This document shows positions 1-12,803 of a stretch of 64,000 nucleotides of DNA, in pieces (the first letter of the stretch is position 1; every line of letters starts with the position of its first letter). Source of the stretch: Blastomyces gilchristii SLH14081. Its lineage: Eukaryota > Ascomycota > Eurotiomycetes > Onygenales > Ajellomycetaceae. Under the pieces are notes generated by a model. That model was not told the DNA's origin, did no database searches, and worked only from the letters and a program-made list of their open reading frames with translations. Both the position numbers and the translations under genes were made by a program. The stretch covers positions 2,073,253 to 2,137,252 of the forward strand of contig NW_003101675.1 of assembly GCF_000003855.2 (NCBI RefSeq). Reading direction: 5' to 3'.

Positions 1-2
1 AC

Positions 3-66
3 AATCCGTTATTCATCCCGACTGAAAACCGTCCCAAAAATGTCGACCATCAGCGGCAGCAGCAGC

Positions 67-101
<35 letters not shown>

Positions 102-1739
102 CCGCAGCAGCAGCAGCAGAAACAAAATATCCCTCACGAACATCCTATCACCGTCACAGACAAATCCCATCCAGTCGCCCAGCTATTCGATAACGCGAAT
201 AGAAAGTTCGAGAATGTCCGTGCCAGACAATCCGAGACGCTCAAGGATGCGGTGGAGGAATACCGACGTCGTTACAAGATGCCTCCCCCACCGAGATTTG
301 ACGCGTGGTTCAACTTTGCACAGAAGCGGGGTGTGAAGTTGATTGACGAGTACGATACGATATATCATTCTCTTCTCCCGTTTTGGGGACTGGAACCCCA
401 ATTAATCCGAACGAGGGCGAAGGAGGTTATTGGTTTTGATAATGGGGTTATCGCCGTCTTGATTCGGAGTGGCAAGGTTTCTAAAATAGCCGGTGGGGGT
501 GAGGGTATTATGTGGAAGCGAGAGGCACTGAAGAACATGTTGGAGCGATTCGTCAAATACCTGCCTGACATGGATCTGGCCTTTAACATCCATGATGAAC
601 CTCGGGTCGTTGTTCCATATGATGACCTACAGCGTTTGGTGCTTCGTGCCGTAGATAACGCTCTGCCGAAGGCCTTTGCGAACGCCTCCCCGAGAAACTC
701 CTGGTCACCACGGCCCAAGGACTTGAACAAAGGCGATAGGGTCGACGAGGTCAGGATCACGCGATTTAATCGATTTGCACATCAACCCACATGGACCATT
801 TCGCGCATGTCCTGCCCTGTGGATAGTCCCGCGCGAAGCCTCGACGAAACAGCTGCCGACAATATAACCGCTTACTCCTACTCGCAGCTTGGCTTCATTT
901 ACAACACCACTGCTTTCTCAGATGTGTGCTTGACCCCTTCCCTCCGCCACACGTTCGGGTTTTTCGACCGCCCCAATGCGTTTGATGTCACTCATGATCT
1001 CTTCCCTATCTTCTCGCAGAGCAAGGTGTCTAGTTTCCAAGACATTCTATATCCAAGCCCGTGGTACTGGGCTCAAAAGGTTCCATACGATGCTACGATG
1101 GATTACGAATGGGATAATAAACAGGAGCAAATGTACTGGCGCGGGTCAACAACGGGCGGCTTCTCCAGAGCAGGGGGTTGGCGGCGACAGCACCGACAGC
1201 TATTCGTCAAACGGATAAACGGGTGGGATACGGCAAAGGTCTACGAACGATCCACCACAGCTGCAGAAGACAATGCATGGACCCTCAAGGACGTCGCACG
1301 GCGAAAATTTAAACACATCTTCAACGTCAAGTTCAGCCATATCGGCCAATGCGATCCAGAAGATTGCAAAGCGCAAGCCGAGTTCTTCGACGTTGTGCAA
1401 TCTGCTGCCCAGCAGGATGCGTGGCAGTACAAGCATCTTGTCGACATTGATGGGAACGCGTTTAGTGGCCGCTACTATGCGTTCCTGCAGAGTAATAGCT
1501 TGGTATATAAGCTTGCGGTTTTCCGCGAGTGGCATGATGAATGGCTCCGTGCGTGGGTGCATTATATTCCCCTGAGTCTGCACGGGGATGAGCATGTGGA
1601 AACTGTACGATATCTTGCCACAGAGAAGGAAGGCCAGGCCATTGCGCGAACGTTGGCGGCTCAGGGGCAGGAGTGGGCACAGTCAGCGTTACGAAACGAT
1701 GATCTAGAGGTGTATTTTTTTAGGTTGTTATTAGAGTGA
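3..1739 (+). CDS. Glycosyltransferase family 90 (CAP10-like) protein, 5' end outside the window
   Basis: The frame is open from the first bases of the window to the stop at 1739, so the visible 578 residues are the C-terminal part of a longer protein. The first ATG in this frame lies inside conserved sequence and is not taken as the start. A glutamine-rich tract (CAA/CAG repeats, about 48-115) precedes the catalytic region. The hallmark YWRGSTTGG lies at about 1134-1160 and the SGRYYAFLQSNSLVYK segment at about 1456-1503; both are typical of GT90/CAP10 enzymes, which include the cryptococcal capsule xylosyltransferase Cap10. Members are usually type II membrane proteins of the Golgi that transfer xylose or a related sugar; the signal anchor would be upstream of the window. 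The donor and acceptor here are unknown. Family assignment is firm, substrate is not. Confidence 0.88.
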
Positions 1740-3787
1740 GTTTCTTGCCTCTAGACCACACAGCCGCCCCAACCATTCCCCGTGTTATTTTATTTTATCT
1801 CTTTTAATCTTTCGGGTCCGAGTAATTACTAACCGCGTGACTACAATTTAGATATGGGAGAATTGTGGATGACAACAGGGAAAGTATAGGATTTTCTCCC
1901 TAACCTAATTGCAAGAGGAAACGGACCCATGAGGCGCCAGATTTGCATTTTTGCTCTGGGCAGGTGGTGTATCTATTTATATCTACGCGTACATACTCTT
2001 TTTCTTGGTTCTGTTTTTAATTGTCAAAACGTCGTCTTTTTTTTCCTGCTACATACCATATTTATTATCTCTTCTCACCGGGGCCGCCTAGGAAAACTGT
2101 TCCCTCCCCACTCCCCATCATAATTCTTGGCCCTCTCTCTCCCATCCACCTTCCTCGTTCCCTCTAACTCCTCGGCCCGGCTCCAGAGAACGTACTTAAT
2201 ATTCGGTTCGCCGATGAGCCAGCACATAGCATACCGCAACCAGCATGGAGCACGCACCGTGCATCGTGCAGTACTTATTTTCTCCCTTCCCTTTCCTTTC
2301 TTGAGCATTCGCGTGGTGTAATGAAAATTTGCAGCATTTAGTCGTTGAATCTTGCATTTTTCTTGTATTCGCCTTTTTTTTTTGGTTTTGGTTTTGGCTT
2401 TTTACCTTTTTCCCCCCCTTTTCAGTCTCACCTTGAGGTCTAATTCTCCTGCTCTTACATACCTATACCCTTTTATTATTTGTATATGGTTTTCTATTTT
2501 TTTGTAAAATAAAGATAGATAATCTCTCGGCATGGGAAAATTCTCTTGACGAAGCGGCGCGCTGCTGTCTCCTAATTTTCTTACTTGCCATGTGAATTCC
2601 TCTCTTTCTTGCTTTCTTTTTATTCTTTCTTTCCCCCCCTTCCATTTTCACATTCAAGGATGACATGTTGGTGCTAGGTTGTGTAGATGATGGGAATTGG
2701 ATGTTAGAAAACAGACTGTATCTGATTGCTCCTTAATGTACAGAGATGTTGCACATAGGAAATGTGTATAGGCAGGTATTTTTATCTACTAGCTTTTGAT
2801 TCCCGTATATAATTAGTTTATACAAACTTAACATGTGCCAAAAAGTTCGAAACAACAATTTCCTTACGTGCAAAAGGCAACATGACCCAGTTCCTCCAGG
2901 CCGAGGCAATGACGTCACTTCCTCCTCCTCCGGCCATCGGCCATCGGTTCCAACACAACGATCAAACTTGGCCACTCTCACACAACCTCATTACATCCAA
3001 CACTGCCATATATCAACCCCATATTTTGTCACAGAACTACGTGGATCATATTCTCATTATTAGCAGTTATTGGCCAAATCGTCTCTTGCGGGAAATCCGA
3101 GCAAATCTCAAAGCCAAAGCAAAAACGCTATCGTCGCTCTTCAGTGAAAGATGTAGCTGCGCGCCCCCCCTGTCCCCTACCCGTGACGGGAATCTATATC
3201 CAGTTAAACCACAATAATCCATCCCCAACGTGTGTCTTTAAACCTGGTCTACCAAAAGCTATCCGAGGTAAGAAAGCCGATCTCAAGTTTGATCTTAGTT
3301 TCTTACATGTACCATTGATTGATAGCTGATCAGGCTTCAGTATTATCGGTCTGTGGACTGTAGCGAAAAAGGGGGCTAAGCAGGGGGTCCCGACTGAAGC
3401 TAGGGCTATGATTTCGCAGCCTTTTGTTGGTCTGTAGTGTGGACAAGAAGTATAAAAGCTGAACAAAAGGCACTTGCTAGGTGGCATGGAAGAGTAGCTG
3501 GGTAGGATACTACTTTATATGCTTTGGGAGCGCTGATAATCGAACGAACGGAGTTTTACTCTGCATTCCCTTTCGTCTTCTTCGCCTGCTACTCGTCTTT
3601 TTCCTTATCTACCTACCTCCGAAGACCGAATACCGATATACCCACACTGTGCCTTCCACAAATCTCTTCACATTATTATTCTGCCCACGATAATATACTC
3701 CGCTCGAAAGCTGGAATTAGGGTTAAACGCCGTGCCCCCTAAAAACTCTTACTGTATCTGAGCTGCGAGCTGTAATAATTAGAAATA
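1740..3787. other. Intergenic region, no gene seen
   Basis: This 2-kb stretch between two plus-strand genes holds only short, unsupported ORFs. It has pyrimidine-rich runs near 2035-2060 and 2368-2425. A perfect CRE/ATF-type octamer TGACGTCA sits at 2910-2917, about 870 bp upstream of the next gene. The left part is probably the 3' UTR of the GT90 gene and the right part the promoter of the hydrolase. Confidence 0.5.
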
Positions 3788-5520
3788 ATGGGGGAATCTT
3801 CACCCTTTGTCAGGGGTCTACTCGCGACCCTCATTGCGTGCTATGGGGTCTACACCTTTTTTACGTACGGAGTCCTTGCGATCTGGTCAGGGACTTTCTT
3901 CCACCGGACGACAGAAAAGGAGAAATTGGAGTCATTACTAGGTAAGGAATATCTGATATCCAGTTATAAATAGTACAGATTTTTTTGGCTTAGTCTGGAA
4001 TTACGACTCGCCTAGCTATGTCTAATTCTTGCTGAGGGAGAAAATTAAAAGGAGAGAGACAAGGCAAATAAAGTGTGAGAACTCAAATCGGCTAATTTCG
4101 ATTTAATCAAAAATATGTAGCGAAGGACCGCCTCTGGAACCTCTCTAAGCAATGGGAAGGTTTCTCTCACCACTTCATAACCCTACGGGACGGCTTCAAG
4201 TTCCACTACGTCGCTAATGACTCCGTCTCAAATCGTAAATCATCACCAAGACTGAGACCAGCAAAACCACTTGTCATTTTCGTTCACAGCTTCCCGGATA
4301 GCTGGGCGATATGGCGACACATTCTGCCCTCCTCATTACTCTGGGAGCGCAGCTCTATCGTCGCAGTTGACCTGCCCGGCTACGGCGGGACCGATTCTCT
4401 GCCAAGGTATAGCGCGACGGAGGTCATGGAACATTTTGCTGAGTTCCTCATCGCCATTCGACGGAAGTATGGGATTGATTCGGATGATGATGATGGGCCT
4501 ATCAGACCCATGGATGTGAAACGGCCGGCCGGGAAGGTCATTTACGTCGGGCATGATTGGGGCGCTTTGTTGGGCTTCCGCATTGCTTCGGAGGCACCGA
4601 AGTTGGCGAATAGGTTTATATTGACGAATGGCCCACTGGTATGTTTGGCTTTTATGAGGCTATTTTATTTTGCTTTGTGCAATCCGATCTAGCTGGCTAA
4701 TATATTGTTAAATCAGCTCCCTTTAGCGAAGTCAAATCTCATCCAGACATGGGAATCCTCGGCAAAAATGTTCAAGACATTCCTCCGGAACCCATTCCAC
4801 TCCCACACCCTTCTTCTCCAGGCAATATCTAGACTGAAGCCTTTGCTCCGCCAAATGGTTCTATCCGGCTACATTTTCATATTCCAGCTACCCATGCCCA
4901 TGGTACGTTACACGGGCAGTGGGGGCAACTATTCATTCTTGAAAGCGGTGCACATCCAAGCGGCAGGGAACGTGGTTGAATTTACCGTCCGGGACGCCCA
5001 AGAATCCATGGCAAGCACTCTCGGTCCCGGCGACGCGGAATTCAAAACAGCAACAGAAGACGGAGAGCACTATCCACCCAGCGTCGCCCGACGTATCCAG
5101 ATAGGCAGCTTCGGCGACACGGCCTCCTACTACCGCCACGGCGCCGCCGTAGGCACCTGGCATAAGTCACTCGAGACCATCTCGGCACTATACAATCTTG
5201 GGGAGCCACGGCGGACCAGCACGGGGATGGCTATGCAGGATGGGGTCCCCGGGGCGCTCCAGGCAAACGCGACCGTTTTATGGGGGGAGCAGGATACGGC
5301 GCTGGACCCGCACGTGATGCTGGAAGGGATTGCAGATTATCTTGTGCATGGAAGCCAGGTGGTGATGTTGCCGCGGACGGCGCATTTTTCTCCAATGGAG
5401 GTGGAAGGGCGGAGGGCTATTGAGAAGGTGGTGGAATGGGCTGTTGCCGGTGAGAAGGAGGATGTGGGCGCGGTGGTTGCTGGTGTGTATCCGGGCACGG
5501 TTGTGACGGTGAGAAAATGA
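3788..5520 (+). CDS. Membrane-anchored alpha/beta-hydrolase, epoxide-hydrolase-like
   Basis: Three exons (3788-3941, 4121-4638, 4717-5520) give a 491-residue protein. Residues about 8-33 form one hydrophobic segment, as in N-terminally anchored epoxide hydrolases. The alpha/beta-hydrolase core follows: an oxyanion-hole segment HSFPDSW (about 107-113), DLPGYGGTD, and a nucleophile elbow VGHDWGA with Asp near 197. An Asp nucleophile followed by Trp is the usual sign of epoxide hydrolases and some dehalogenases rather than of Ser esterases. The late strands LWGEQDTALDP and RTAHFSPME supply the expected acid and catalytic His. Both introns have clean GT-AG ends (GTAAGG and GTATGT donors). An acidic DSDDDDG insert lies before the elbow. 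The likely reaction is hydrolysis of an epoxide to a diol; the substrate is unknown, and a haloalkane dehalogenase or another hydrolase is the alternative. Confidence 0.82.
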
Positions 5521-5769
5521 ATGGATAGATGGATGGTATGAGATGAGAATGATTGCACTTATGTCTATGAGCTGTTGTGGATTGGGGAGAGAATGGAGAA
5601 GGGGGGGGTTTCAATTTCCCATGCTACACAGAATGAGATAAGCACAAACTTAACTGTATTTGGAATTGGATTCTGCAACAAGTACCTAAGCGGAATGTAT
5701 TTATCTGTGCTGCGTGGCATCAATGAATAGTTATCTCTCTTTTTGCCTCATGGATTTGAATCTGATTTC

Positions 5770-5805
<36 letters not shown>

Positions 5806-6347
5806 TGCATGATATAATCAACCCCGTTTCAAGCCGCCAAGTAGCTAACTACTTAACTAGTTAAATAGCTGCCGAACTAGCTCCCCTTTTTTTGAGCCGC
5901 TGTACAGAAGTATTTTGGCCGAACTCTGTCATTTTTTCCAATTGGCCCCCTGTCATAGTTACATGTAAGCCTGCAAAAAAATGATTTCCCCCTCTCCTGC
6001 TTTTGTCTCAAATAACAATAACACCGCCAATAATGGTTCATACAGAACCCATTTTTCCACCCTTGTCTTTCCAGGTGTAAGTGCAATAATAACCGATTGA
6101 ACAATTTCCCCAGGTACCAGGCAATCCAATCCGGCGATCCAGGTAAGTTCGAGCCGGATCTCCTGGCCACCGAATTGCGGGGCAAAAGCTTCCTCTGGAG
6201 CAACCTTCATAGCAAACCAGTTTGAATCTGGCTGGCTATATTCTCTCATATCCCCTCATCCATTTTTATTTTTATCATCTCTCCCTCTATCTTCTCCCCA
6301 GCGGCGCCACTCAGAGAGTCATCGCCACCACCACCACCACCGCCGCC
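5521..6347. other. Intergenic region between hydrolase and glycogenin
   Basis: No gene is supported. It contains the T/A tract at 5774-5805 and, just before the glycogenin ATG, a run of CCA/CCG triplets (about 6324-6347) that leaves an initiation context of GCCGCCATGG, close to the eukaryotic optimum. Confidence 0.5.
5774..5805. repeat. Abutting poly(T)/poly(A) tract
   Basis: About 19 T residues are followed directly by about 13 A residues, about 250 bp past the hydrolase stop. The tract is self-complementary, so it can form a hairpin. It may mark a polyadenylation zone or simply be a replication-slippage tract. Confidence 0.7.
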
Positions 6348-9229
6348 ATGGAAGACCCAGGTGAACGTGAAGCTGTTTACTGCACCGTGAGTTGATACAT
6401 CTACGGGAATGTACATTCACTACGTATGTTAATGGGTACCTGAACTAACGAGCTTTGGATCCAGATGCTTCTCAGCGATAGTTACCTCCCAGGTAAATAA
6501 TGAAGATGCGCGAGAATCAAACCTGCTATTCACAATGCACAAACAATGGTTTTTTGTTCTCTGCTCATTATAACATCGTTGTATAGGTGCAATGGTGCTG
6601 GCCCATTCGCTGCGAGACACCGGCTCCAAAGCGAAGCTCGTCGTGCTGGTTACGCTGGACTCTTTGAAGTCTTCAACGATCGATGAGCTGAAAGTATATC
6701 TTTTCTTTCCTTTAATGCGTAAAAAAAAAAAAAAGAAGAAGAAGAAAAAAAGAATAAAAAATATTCGTTCGCTTCTTTAACACTGTGTCACTAACTGCTG
6801 CCCAACTCAAAAAACAAACCAAAAAAGACCATCTACAACGATATAATCCCCATCACTCAATTCGTCAATCGAAACCCCGCAAACCTATACCTAATGGACA
6901 GGCCAGACCTAATATCGACTTTCTCCAAAATAGAGCTCTGGAGACAGACCCAGTACAGTAAGATCGTGTACATCGATGCCGATGTCGTATCTCTTAGAGC
7001 CCCGAACGAGCTCCTCAAGCTCGTTTCCCGCTTTGCCGCCGTGCCTGATATTGGCTGGCCGGACTGCTTCAATACTGGGCTCATGGTACTCACTCCCAAC
7101 ATGCAGGATTATTACTCTCTCCTCGCTCTTGCCGAGCGAGGGATTAGCTTTGACGGTGCAGACCAGGGCCTGCTCAACATGCATTTTAAGAAATGGGATA
7201 GATTGAGCTTTGCCTACAACTGTACACCGAGTGGGCATTATCAGTATATCCCCGCCTTCCGCCATTTTGGCAGCAATATTAGCCTAGTGCATTATATTGG
7301 CAGGCGGAAGCCGTGGAATTTACCCCGCCAGGCGTTTCCGTTGGAGAGTCCGTATAATCAGCTTTTGGGGAGGTGGTGGGCTATGTATGATAGACACTAT
7401 AGACCGGTGGTATGTATCGATTGCGTCTTTCAATGTGTATGGTTTCGAGTTTGATGGAAATATTACTGATTGCGTTCTCAGGCCAAACCTACCCCTCACC
7501 TTACAGATGGAGCTGACATTACTACGGATCAGGAAGCTTCTGGACGAGAACCCCAAGCTCATGGAGTGCAGATTCCCACACGGTCCTGTGGGCGTGATCG
7601 TGATCAGCTATCTAAACCATTGGAAATAATGCATATCTCGGAGCAACTCTACACACAAGGTCATCCACAGACTCAATCCTACCCGCCTGATCCTTCCGCT
7701 CCCGTTCCTGCTCCCGCCGAAGCTGCAGTCCAAACTGAAGCTAATGGAGTTACCCAGCAACACGATGAGCGGGGCGACTTTGAGCCATCCCGCTTCCCTG
7801 AAATTTCACGTGTAATTGATGGTGCTTCAGTATTAGAGAGCAGTGCAGTTGGAGCCAGGCCAATTAGTCCGCCCTCACAACCTAAAGCCCCTGAAAAGAA
7901 TCATCATCTTGTCATCAGCGCTGTCCCCCAATATGTCCATGGCGAAGAGCATGTATCTGCCTACCGACACCCTCTTTCTTTTCCTCTTGATCCCCCTTCC
8001 GACTCAAAGGAAGTGCCAAATCTCAGAAGTATTCCTACTGCTGACATAACAGACGTACCTATACATCATCATCTCCCACGGGAGCTAACTGACCCGATAA
8101 ATCAGCCACAAGTAGAGCAAATTATTACCTCTTCCCAGGAGCCCGAGCCGTTGAAGGTAGCTCCGGAGATACCATTCTCGCTGCCAAGAGCGGAATGGGA
8201 TCCTTCCCGGTATGTATCTCCAAATATAAATAACGAAGCAAAAATAATGGTCCCGGAAGCCATACCATTACTGATAGTAAAACTATAGAGCACCTCCCCC
8301 CGTGGATTCTAAACCAGAGGCATTTAATTTACCCTCACAAACATACACTATGTCGCAGGACATGCAACTTTTCCAACCACCAAGTTTATACCCGGAAGCC
8401 CCGAAAGATATGTACTACCAAGTACCCCCTAGACAACCAGAAACAAAGCCTCTAGCTCCCGTATTCCCGTGGGAGGCTTACGCCCCAAAACCTACACGTG
8501 TTTTCCTGGACGAATCGACAGAACCCAATGCAAAAACAGAATCTCATTCGAAATTATTAGCCAAAGGCGAAGATAAAATAGGCGGCTCCACAGGACCAGC
8601 GTCCGCAGGCTCAGTACCTTCTGAGGACCCGTGGTTAAGCTACACTCGCTCGAACGCATGGGACGAAGTTCCCGAAATTGAGAGATATATGCGTTCCCTC
8701 CAACGGCCCCGGAGGGGCCAAATCCAGGTCTTAAAATCCGGGGCAACCAGCACCACAGGAGACCGTTCCGGAACAGAAACTAAACGTCGAAGGCCCAGCC
8801 TACTACTCACCGATTTCCCCACGGAGGCAGAGCGGCCCAGCCTCCCAGTAACACCGGCACCTATTCCGCGCTCGCAATATATGGACGAGTCCGATTCTGA
8901 GTCTACTGGAAGAGACAAAAAGAAATGGGGAGGAAGGGGAGCAGCGGGTAGTAGTGGTGCTGATGACAGTCTGCCGCTTGCCGCCGGAGTCCCATCGCAG
9001 GATAACTGGGTGCGTTTCACGATCGATGCGTTCGTGCAACTTCTTGGGGTGACCTACTTATTCTGGAGACTTACAGAACCCCGTGGAGCGCCTGGAAGAA
9101 CTCCACCGGCGCCAGTCTGCGTTACTTGATGAGACGCGTGGTGGGCCGCCGGAGCTTGAGGTGAGAGAGATTCCGAGGCGGAGGATGCCCGGAGAAGGAG
9201 GTGGTGGTGAAGAAGAAGGGAGGGGATAA
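6348..9229 (+). CDS. Glycogenin (glycogen initiator glucosyltransferase, GT8)
   Basis: Seven exons (6348-6386, 6465-6492, 6587-6693, 6828-7409, 7482-8209, 8289-9009, 9077-9229) encode about 785 residues. The N-terminal ~270 residues are a GT8 domain: YCTMLLSDSYLPGAMVLAHS, the manganese-binding DxD within YIDADVV (Asp about 108 and 110), and FNTGLMVL and HYIGRRKPW further on. Glycogenin glucosylates itself on tyrosine and primes glycogen synthase in the cytoplasm. The long, Pro/Ser-rich and probably disordered middle ends in the conserved fungal block WDPSRAPPP (split by the intron at 8210-8288) and a basic tail beginning NPVERLEELHRRQS, read after an intron at 9010-9076. Without that last intron the ORF ends at 9129 with a non-conserved tail, so the spliced form is preferred. 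The second exon is only 28 nt. The acceptor tyrosine was not assigned. Confidence 0.88.
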
Positions 9230-10103
9230 CCAGAATGGATGAATTCTGTGGCTTTCGGTTATTATATACAGCACATGTACACTGTACATACAATACATTT
9301 TTTGTACCTCGTTCCCCAACTTCCAAAGCCCTTTTCCCTTGGATCTTGCATTGCATGCTATGCGACCTGGACTTCGTGAAAGACGTTGTATACTCTATGC
9401 TTTGAACGATGGAATGAAAAATTTACCTGTTTGATAGCGATAAGTTCTGAGATTATCCAGCATTCGATTCGTCTGGAGTGTCTTCCCGCACAATGAAATC
9501 ATGTGGATCGTTCTCTTTTATTAGCGCTATTGTTTATTACTTATTCCTATCATCATGATTACTTTTTGGCTGTTTCATTTCCATCGTTCGTCTCGCCATT
9601 ATTTTTGCCTGAATTTATCCTTCAAGCTTTCCGCGGTTGCCATTTCAAATTTTGGGGACTGATCTGATTGCTTATCCCTGATATACCATTACTGGTTGAT
9701 ACTAGCTCATATATCATCTGCAATTTCAAAGCTCTCTTCTCTCTATAGCATTATCTTTCAGGCTTACTTACTCTCCCTTATAGCACCATATTCTGACTTT
9801 GTGCATCCCCACCCCCTATGTCTATGTCGTCACCATCTATCCTCTTTGTCCATCCATCATAGCAAACCCATCCATCCGCTGTATCTTTGGATCTTAAATA
9901 CACATCCCATCTCCTTCTGGTCATGTCTGTTTATCTCTTGTCATGGCAAAGGGATCTTTTCCCCCCTCCATGCTAACGCTTACTCCGTCCCAGCAAACAC
10001 AGAAAATCCAGCCCCCAGAAAAATGAAATCTCAGCCCCACAACCTCACGGCATTCTCTCTAACCATATCCCCAATAACATATCCAAAAAGGAGTATATCC
10101 ATT
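9230..10103. other. Convergent 3' intergenic region
   Basis: This lies between the 3' ends of glycogenin (+) and the ferric-reductase-like gene (-). It probably holds both 3' UTRs. No ORF with recognisable content is present. Confidence 0.5.
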
Positions 10104-11188
10104 TCATCTCACGACCAACATCCTGACCACCCAACTCCCCACATCCACCCCATAAATCACCAGAGCCTGCACCACAAATCTCCTCGCATGCTCAACATGA
10201 AAATACACAACCCCCAAAAGAAGCATAACGAACGCAACATGCAAAACATACGCCCCCCTCTTCGACATCCGTCCCGACGAACCCGATCGTGCCGTCGAAC
10301 TTCCCTTCCGCCTCACCCATCCGCTCGTCCCCCATAGTCCAACCAAAGCGAAAAACGCCCAGATCCCAAATTGCACATCGGAATCATTGAGCCGCGTCTC
10401 CAGCACCCCGTTCTCCGCGAAGAAAATGAGATAGAGTAGGGAATGCAGGGAGATGAGGGCGGGGATGACTAGGCGGCCGAACAGGCGGTGGTAAGGGGTC
10501 AGATGGGTCTGGGGCAGCAGGAGGAGGTTGGAGCAGATGAGGTTGAAGGGGTTGGTTGTTGTGGAGAGTTTGGGGGAGAGGAGGAGGTTGAATGGGATTG
10601 TGGCCAGGGTGGTGTGGCCGAGGGATTTGGTTAGGTGGAGGTAGTCTTGTTGTTTTAGTGTCAGTACAGGATTGGGGGTTTGTGTTATTGGGTGTGTTGT
10701 GTATATATATTTGTGGGACAACAGGGGATTTTTTATTTTTATTTTTTTTATTTTTTTCTATTATTTTGCATTGTATGTATAGAGAAAATATAGAGAGGGG
10801 AGGGGTGAAGGTGAAGGAAACAGTGATTATCCATACCATCACCCGTCCTCCAAGCGGAAAGCGCCAGCAACCATATCATCCATACCGCCGCAACGAGATA
10901 CTGTCCCCTCGTCTCGCCCCCGCCGCGCATGAGCGGGGAATCTAACCACGAGGGCGCTCCCCTATCCGTAGCGGTGTCATTGCCATTGCCTCTACTCCTG
11001 CCACTGCCTCTGTTTGCTCCGAACCTATACACACTGAATAGTAGAAGTAGAACGAGGGTAGATAGCTGGGCGTATTCACCGCGTAGGTTGAGGAGCTCGC
11101 GCCGTTCGCGGAGCTGTTCGGGCGTGGGAGATGTGTAGCGGTAGTACACGAGGGATGAGAGCCATGAATTTGTATCTGAGGAAGACAT
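10104..11188 (-). CDS. Transmembrane-only ferric-reductase-like protein
   Basis: Two exons (11188-10837, 10645-10104) with a GTATGG donor and a consensus branch site (CTGAC) encode 297 residues. The protein has about six to seven hydrophobic segments. It carries two spaced His pairs, YHRLFGR...LHSLLYL (15 residues apart) and LHVAF...YFHVEH (14 apart), the arrangement that holds two haems in ferric reductase/NOX transmembrane domains; HLTKSLGH lies before them. It stops after the membrane domain: no FAD- or NAD-binding domain follows, and the next frame is intergenic. Such short proteins could work with a separate flavoprotein or be haem sensors. The family call rests on the His spacing and the SLGH and HRLFGR segments. 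I chose the ATG at 11188 over a possible upstream extension because the extension looks like a leader sequence. Confidence 0.62.
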
Positions 11189-12803
11189 GGCTTTTTTTTT
11201 CGCTGGGTTGTTCAGCGTGTTCGGTGAGGCTGGTGAGCCTGAAACTGAGGTTGTCACACCCGTGGGACGGGATGCCAATGGGAATATAAAGAGAAGGGGG
11301 GTATGGTACAAGAAACAGAGACGGACGATGGCGCGAATAAAAATATGCTGTTAACAGATTTTAGAAGGATAAAGATGATACTAAAAAAATATTCAGAAAG
11401 AAAAAGGGGGAATTTTAAAATTCTTTAACTTGGGCAAGAATCCTGATGGCACATATACACGATTCAAACTGTCCGCTGTCGTTATTTAACGCGCCATCGA
11501 AAAGGGGCGTTATCCTTAAACGCTGAGATTGCGAACAAATTCAAGAATAGGGGCAATTATTATGTCAAGCTTTTCAAGAAATGACAGGGAGAAATCTCAG
11601 AATAACTAAACGAAAAACTGACCAGGTCCAAAATTGTTGGAGATGAAAACTGCGGGAGAGGGTTTTTTAATAATAGTTAAATGAATGGAATAGAACACGA
11701 AACGCGGTGGCACGTGATTTAGATAGCTCCTCCTCCTCTTGGGGCGCTTTGCTGCCTGATTTGCGAGGGACAAATCGAAGATTAAGCTTCTGGTTGGAGA
11801 ACAAAACTTGCATGTATAGTTAGAGGATAAAAGCATAGGATTAAGGGTGTTGAGGGAACAACTCATCTATCTGCTCTCCGCTCTGCGTTCTTGGTCTTGC
11901 TCTGCCTGAATTCATTGTTCATACTTTGCCTTGATATCTCACCGATTAACTCTTCTTTTTATCTTCTTTGAACCCCATCTGGCGGTGCATGCTTCTTAAG
12001 CGGGTTATTTTACGCCTTGAAAAAGGGATATTCAGAAAGAACTCTCGATACGATACGATAGATCTATCTTTTCTTTTTTTCTTTTCTTTTTTTTTTTTTT
12101 TTTATTCCGCTTTAATCAAAGAAATGGGGGGATTGGAGTCAAGCATTTGCGGTGCGGGCTAGGGCTGGCAGCACACGCGAAGACTTGAATAGGGATGGAA
12201 AGCCAACAGGCAAGAGGAAAAAGGCGATGCTAGGAGGAAAGGAGAAGAAGACACACTATATATGATTTTCAAAGCGCACATGATGACTTCCATTTCCACT
12301 TTCTAACCTGACTTGAAAGGGGAAAAAAATAGCAAGCGAAGGCAAAGTGTATTTCTCTTTCAAGTACTTGTGCATGTTTTCCTCATCCCTCCACGAGCGT
12401 CTCGTCCCTCGCCGCCGTTCTTTTCTTTCTTTCTTTCATTCATTCTTTCATTCATTCTTTCCCCTTTTTTTTTACCATTTCGTAAATCAGGAGAGCATAA
12501 AAAGCTAGATTAATTGGCCGATTGATTATATTGAATTCTGAGCCCGTCTCTTCCTCCCGAGCAATTACAGAAAAGAACAAGCAACGAAGAAACGAAAAAG
12601 GAAAGGGGAAGGAAAGGGGGGTTCCTCTAGATCAGTGAATCATAAAGCAAAGGACGAGAGGGAGGGAAGACGGCAACACAAGCATGCATGCATGAAAATA
12701 ATGTATTTAGTAAAGTCATTGATTAAAATAAAACAAAGAACGGGCCGTATTGTCGGGGACATATTGAATGTATTCTTTTTTGTTATTTTTCTAGAGAGGA
12801 AAA
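11189..12803. other. Intergenic region with T-rich tracts
   Basis: Both flanking genes are on the minus strand, so this holds the promoter of the ferric-reductase-like gene and the 3' UTR of the PP2A gene. It has a CACGTGAT motif at 11711, a poly(T) run near 12081-12102 and TTCA/TTTC repeats at 12421-12470. No gene is supported. Confidence 0.45.

Noticed and set aside
40..336. Asn/Ser-rich ORF starting at 40
   Set aside because: It is the alternative frame of the CAA/CAG tract; the GT90 frame runs through the same bases and continues into the conserved domain.
9696..10337. 213-codon plus ORF
   Set aside because: Its 3' part is the antisense of the ferric-reductase-like exon and its composition is low complexity (His/Pro/Ser).
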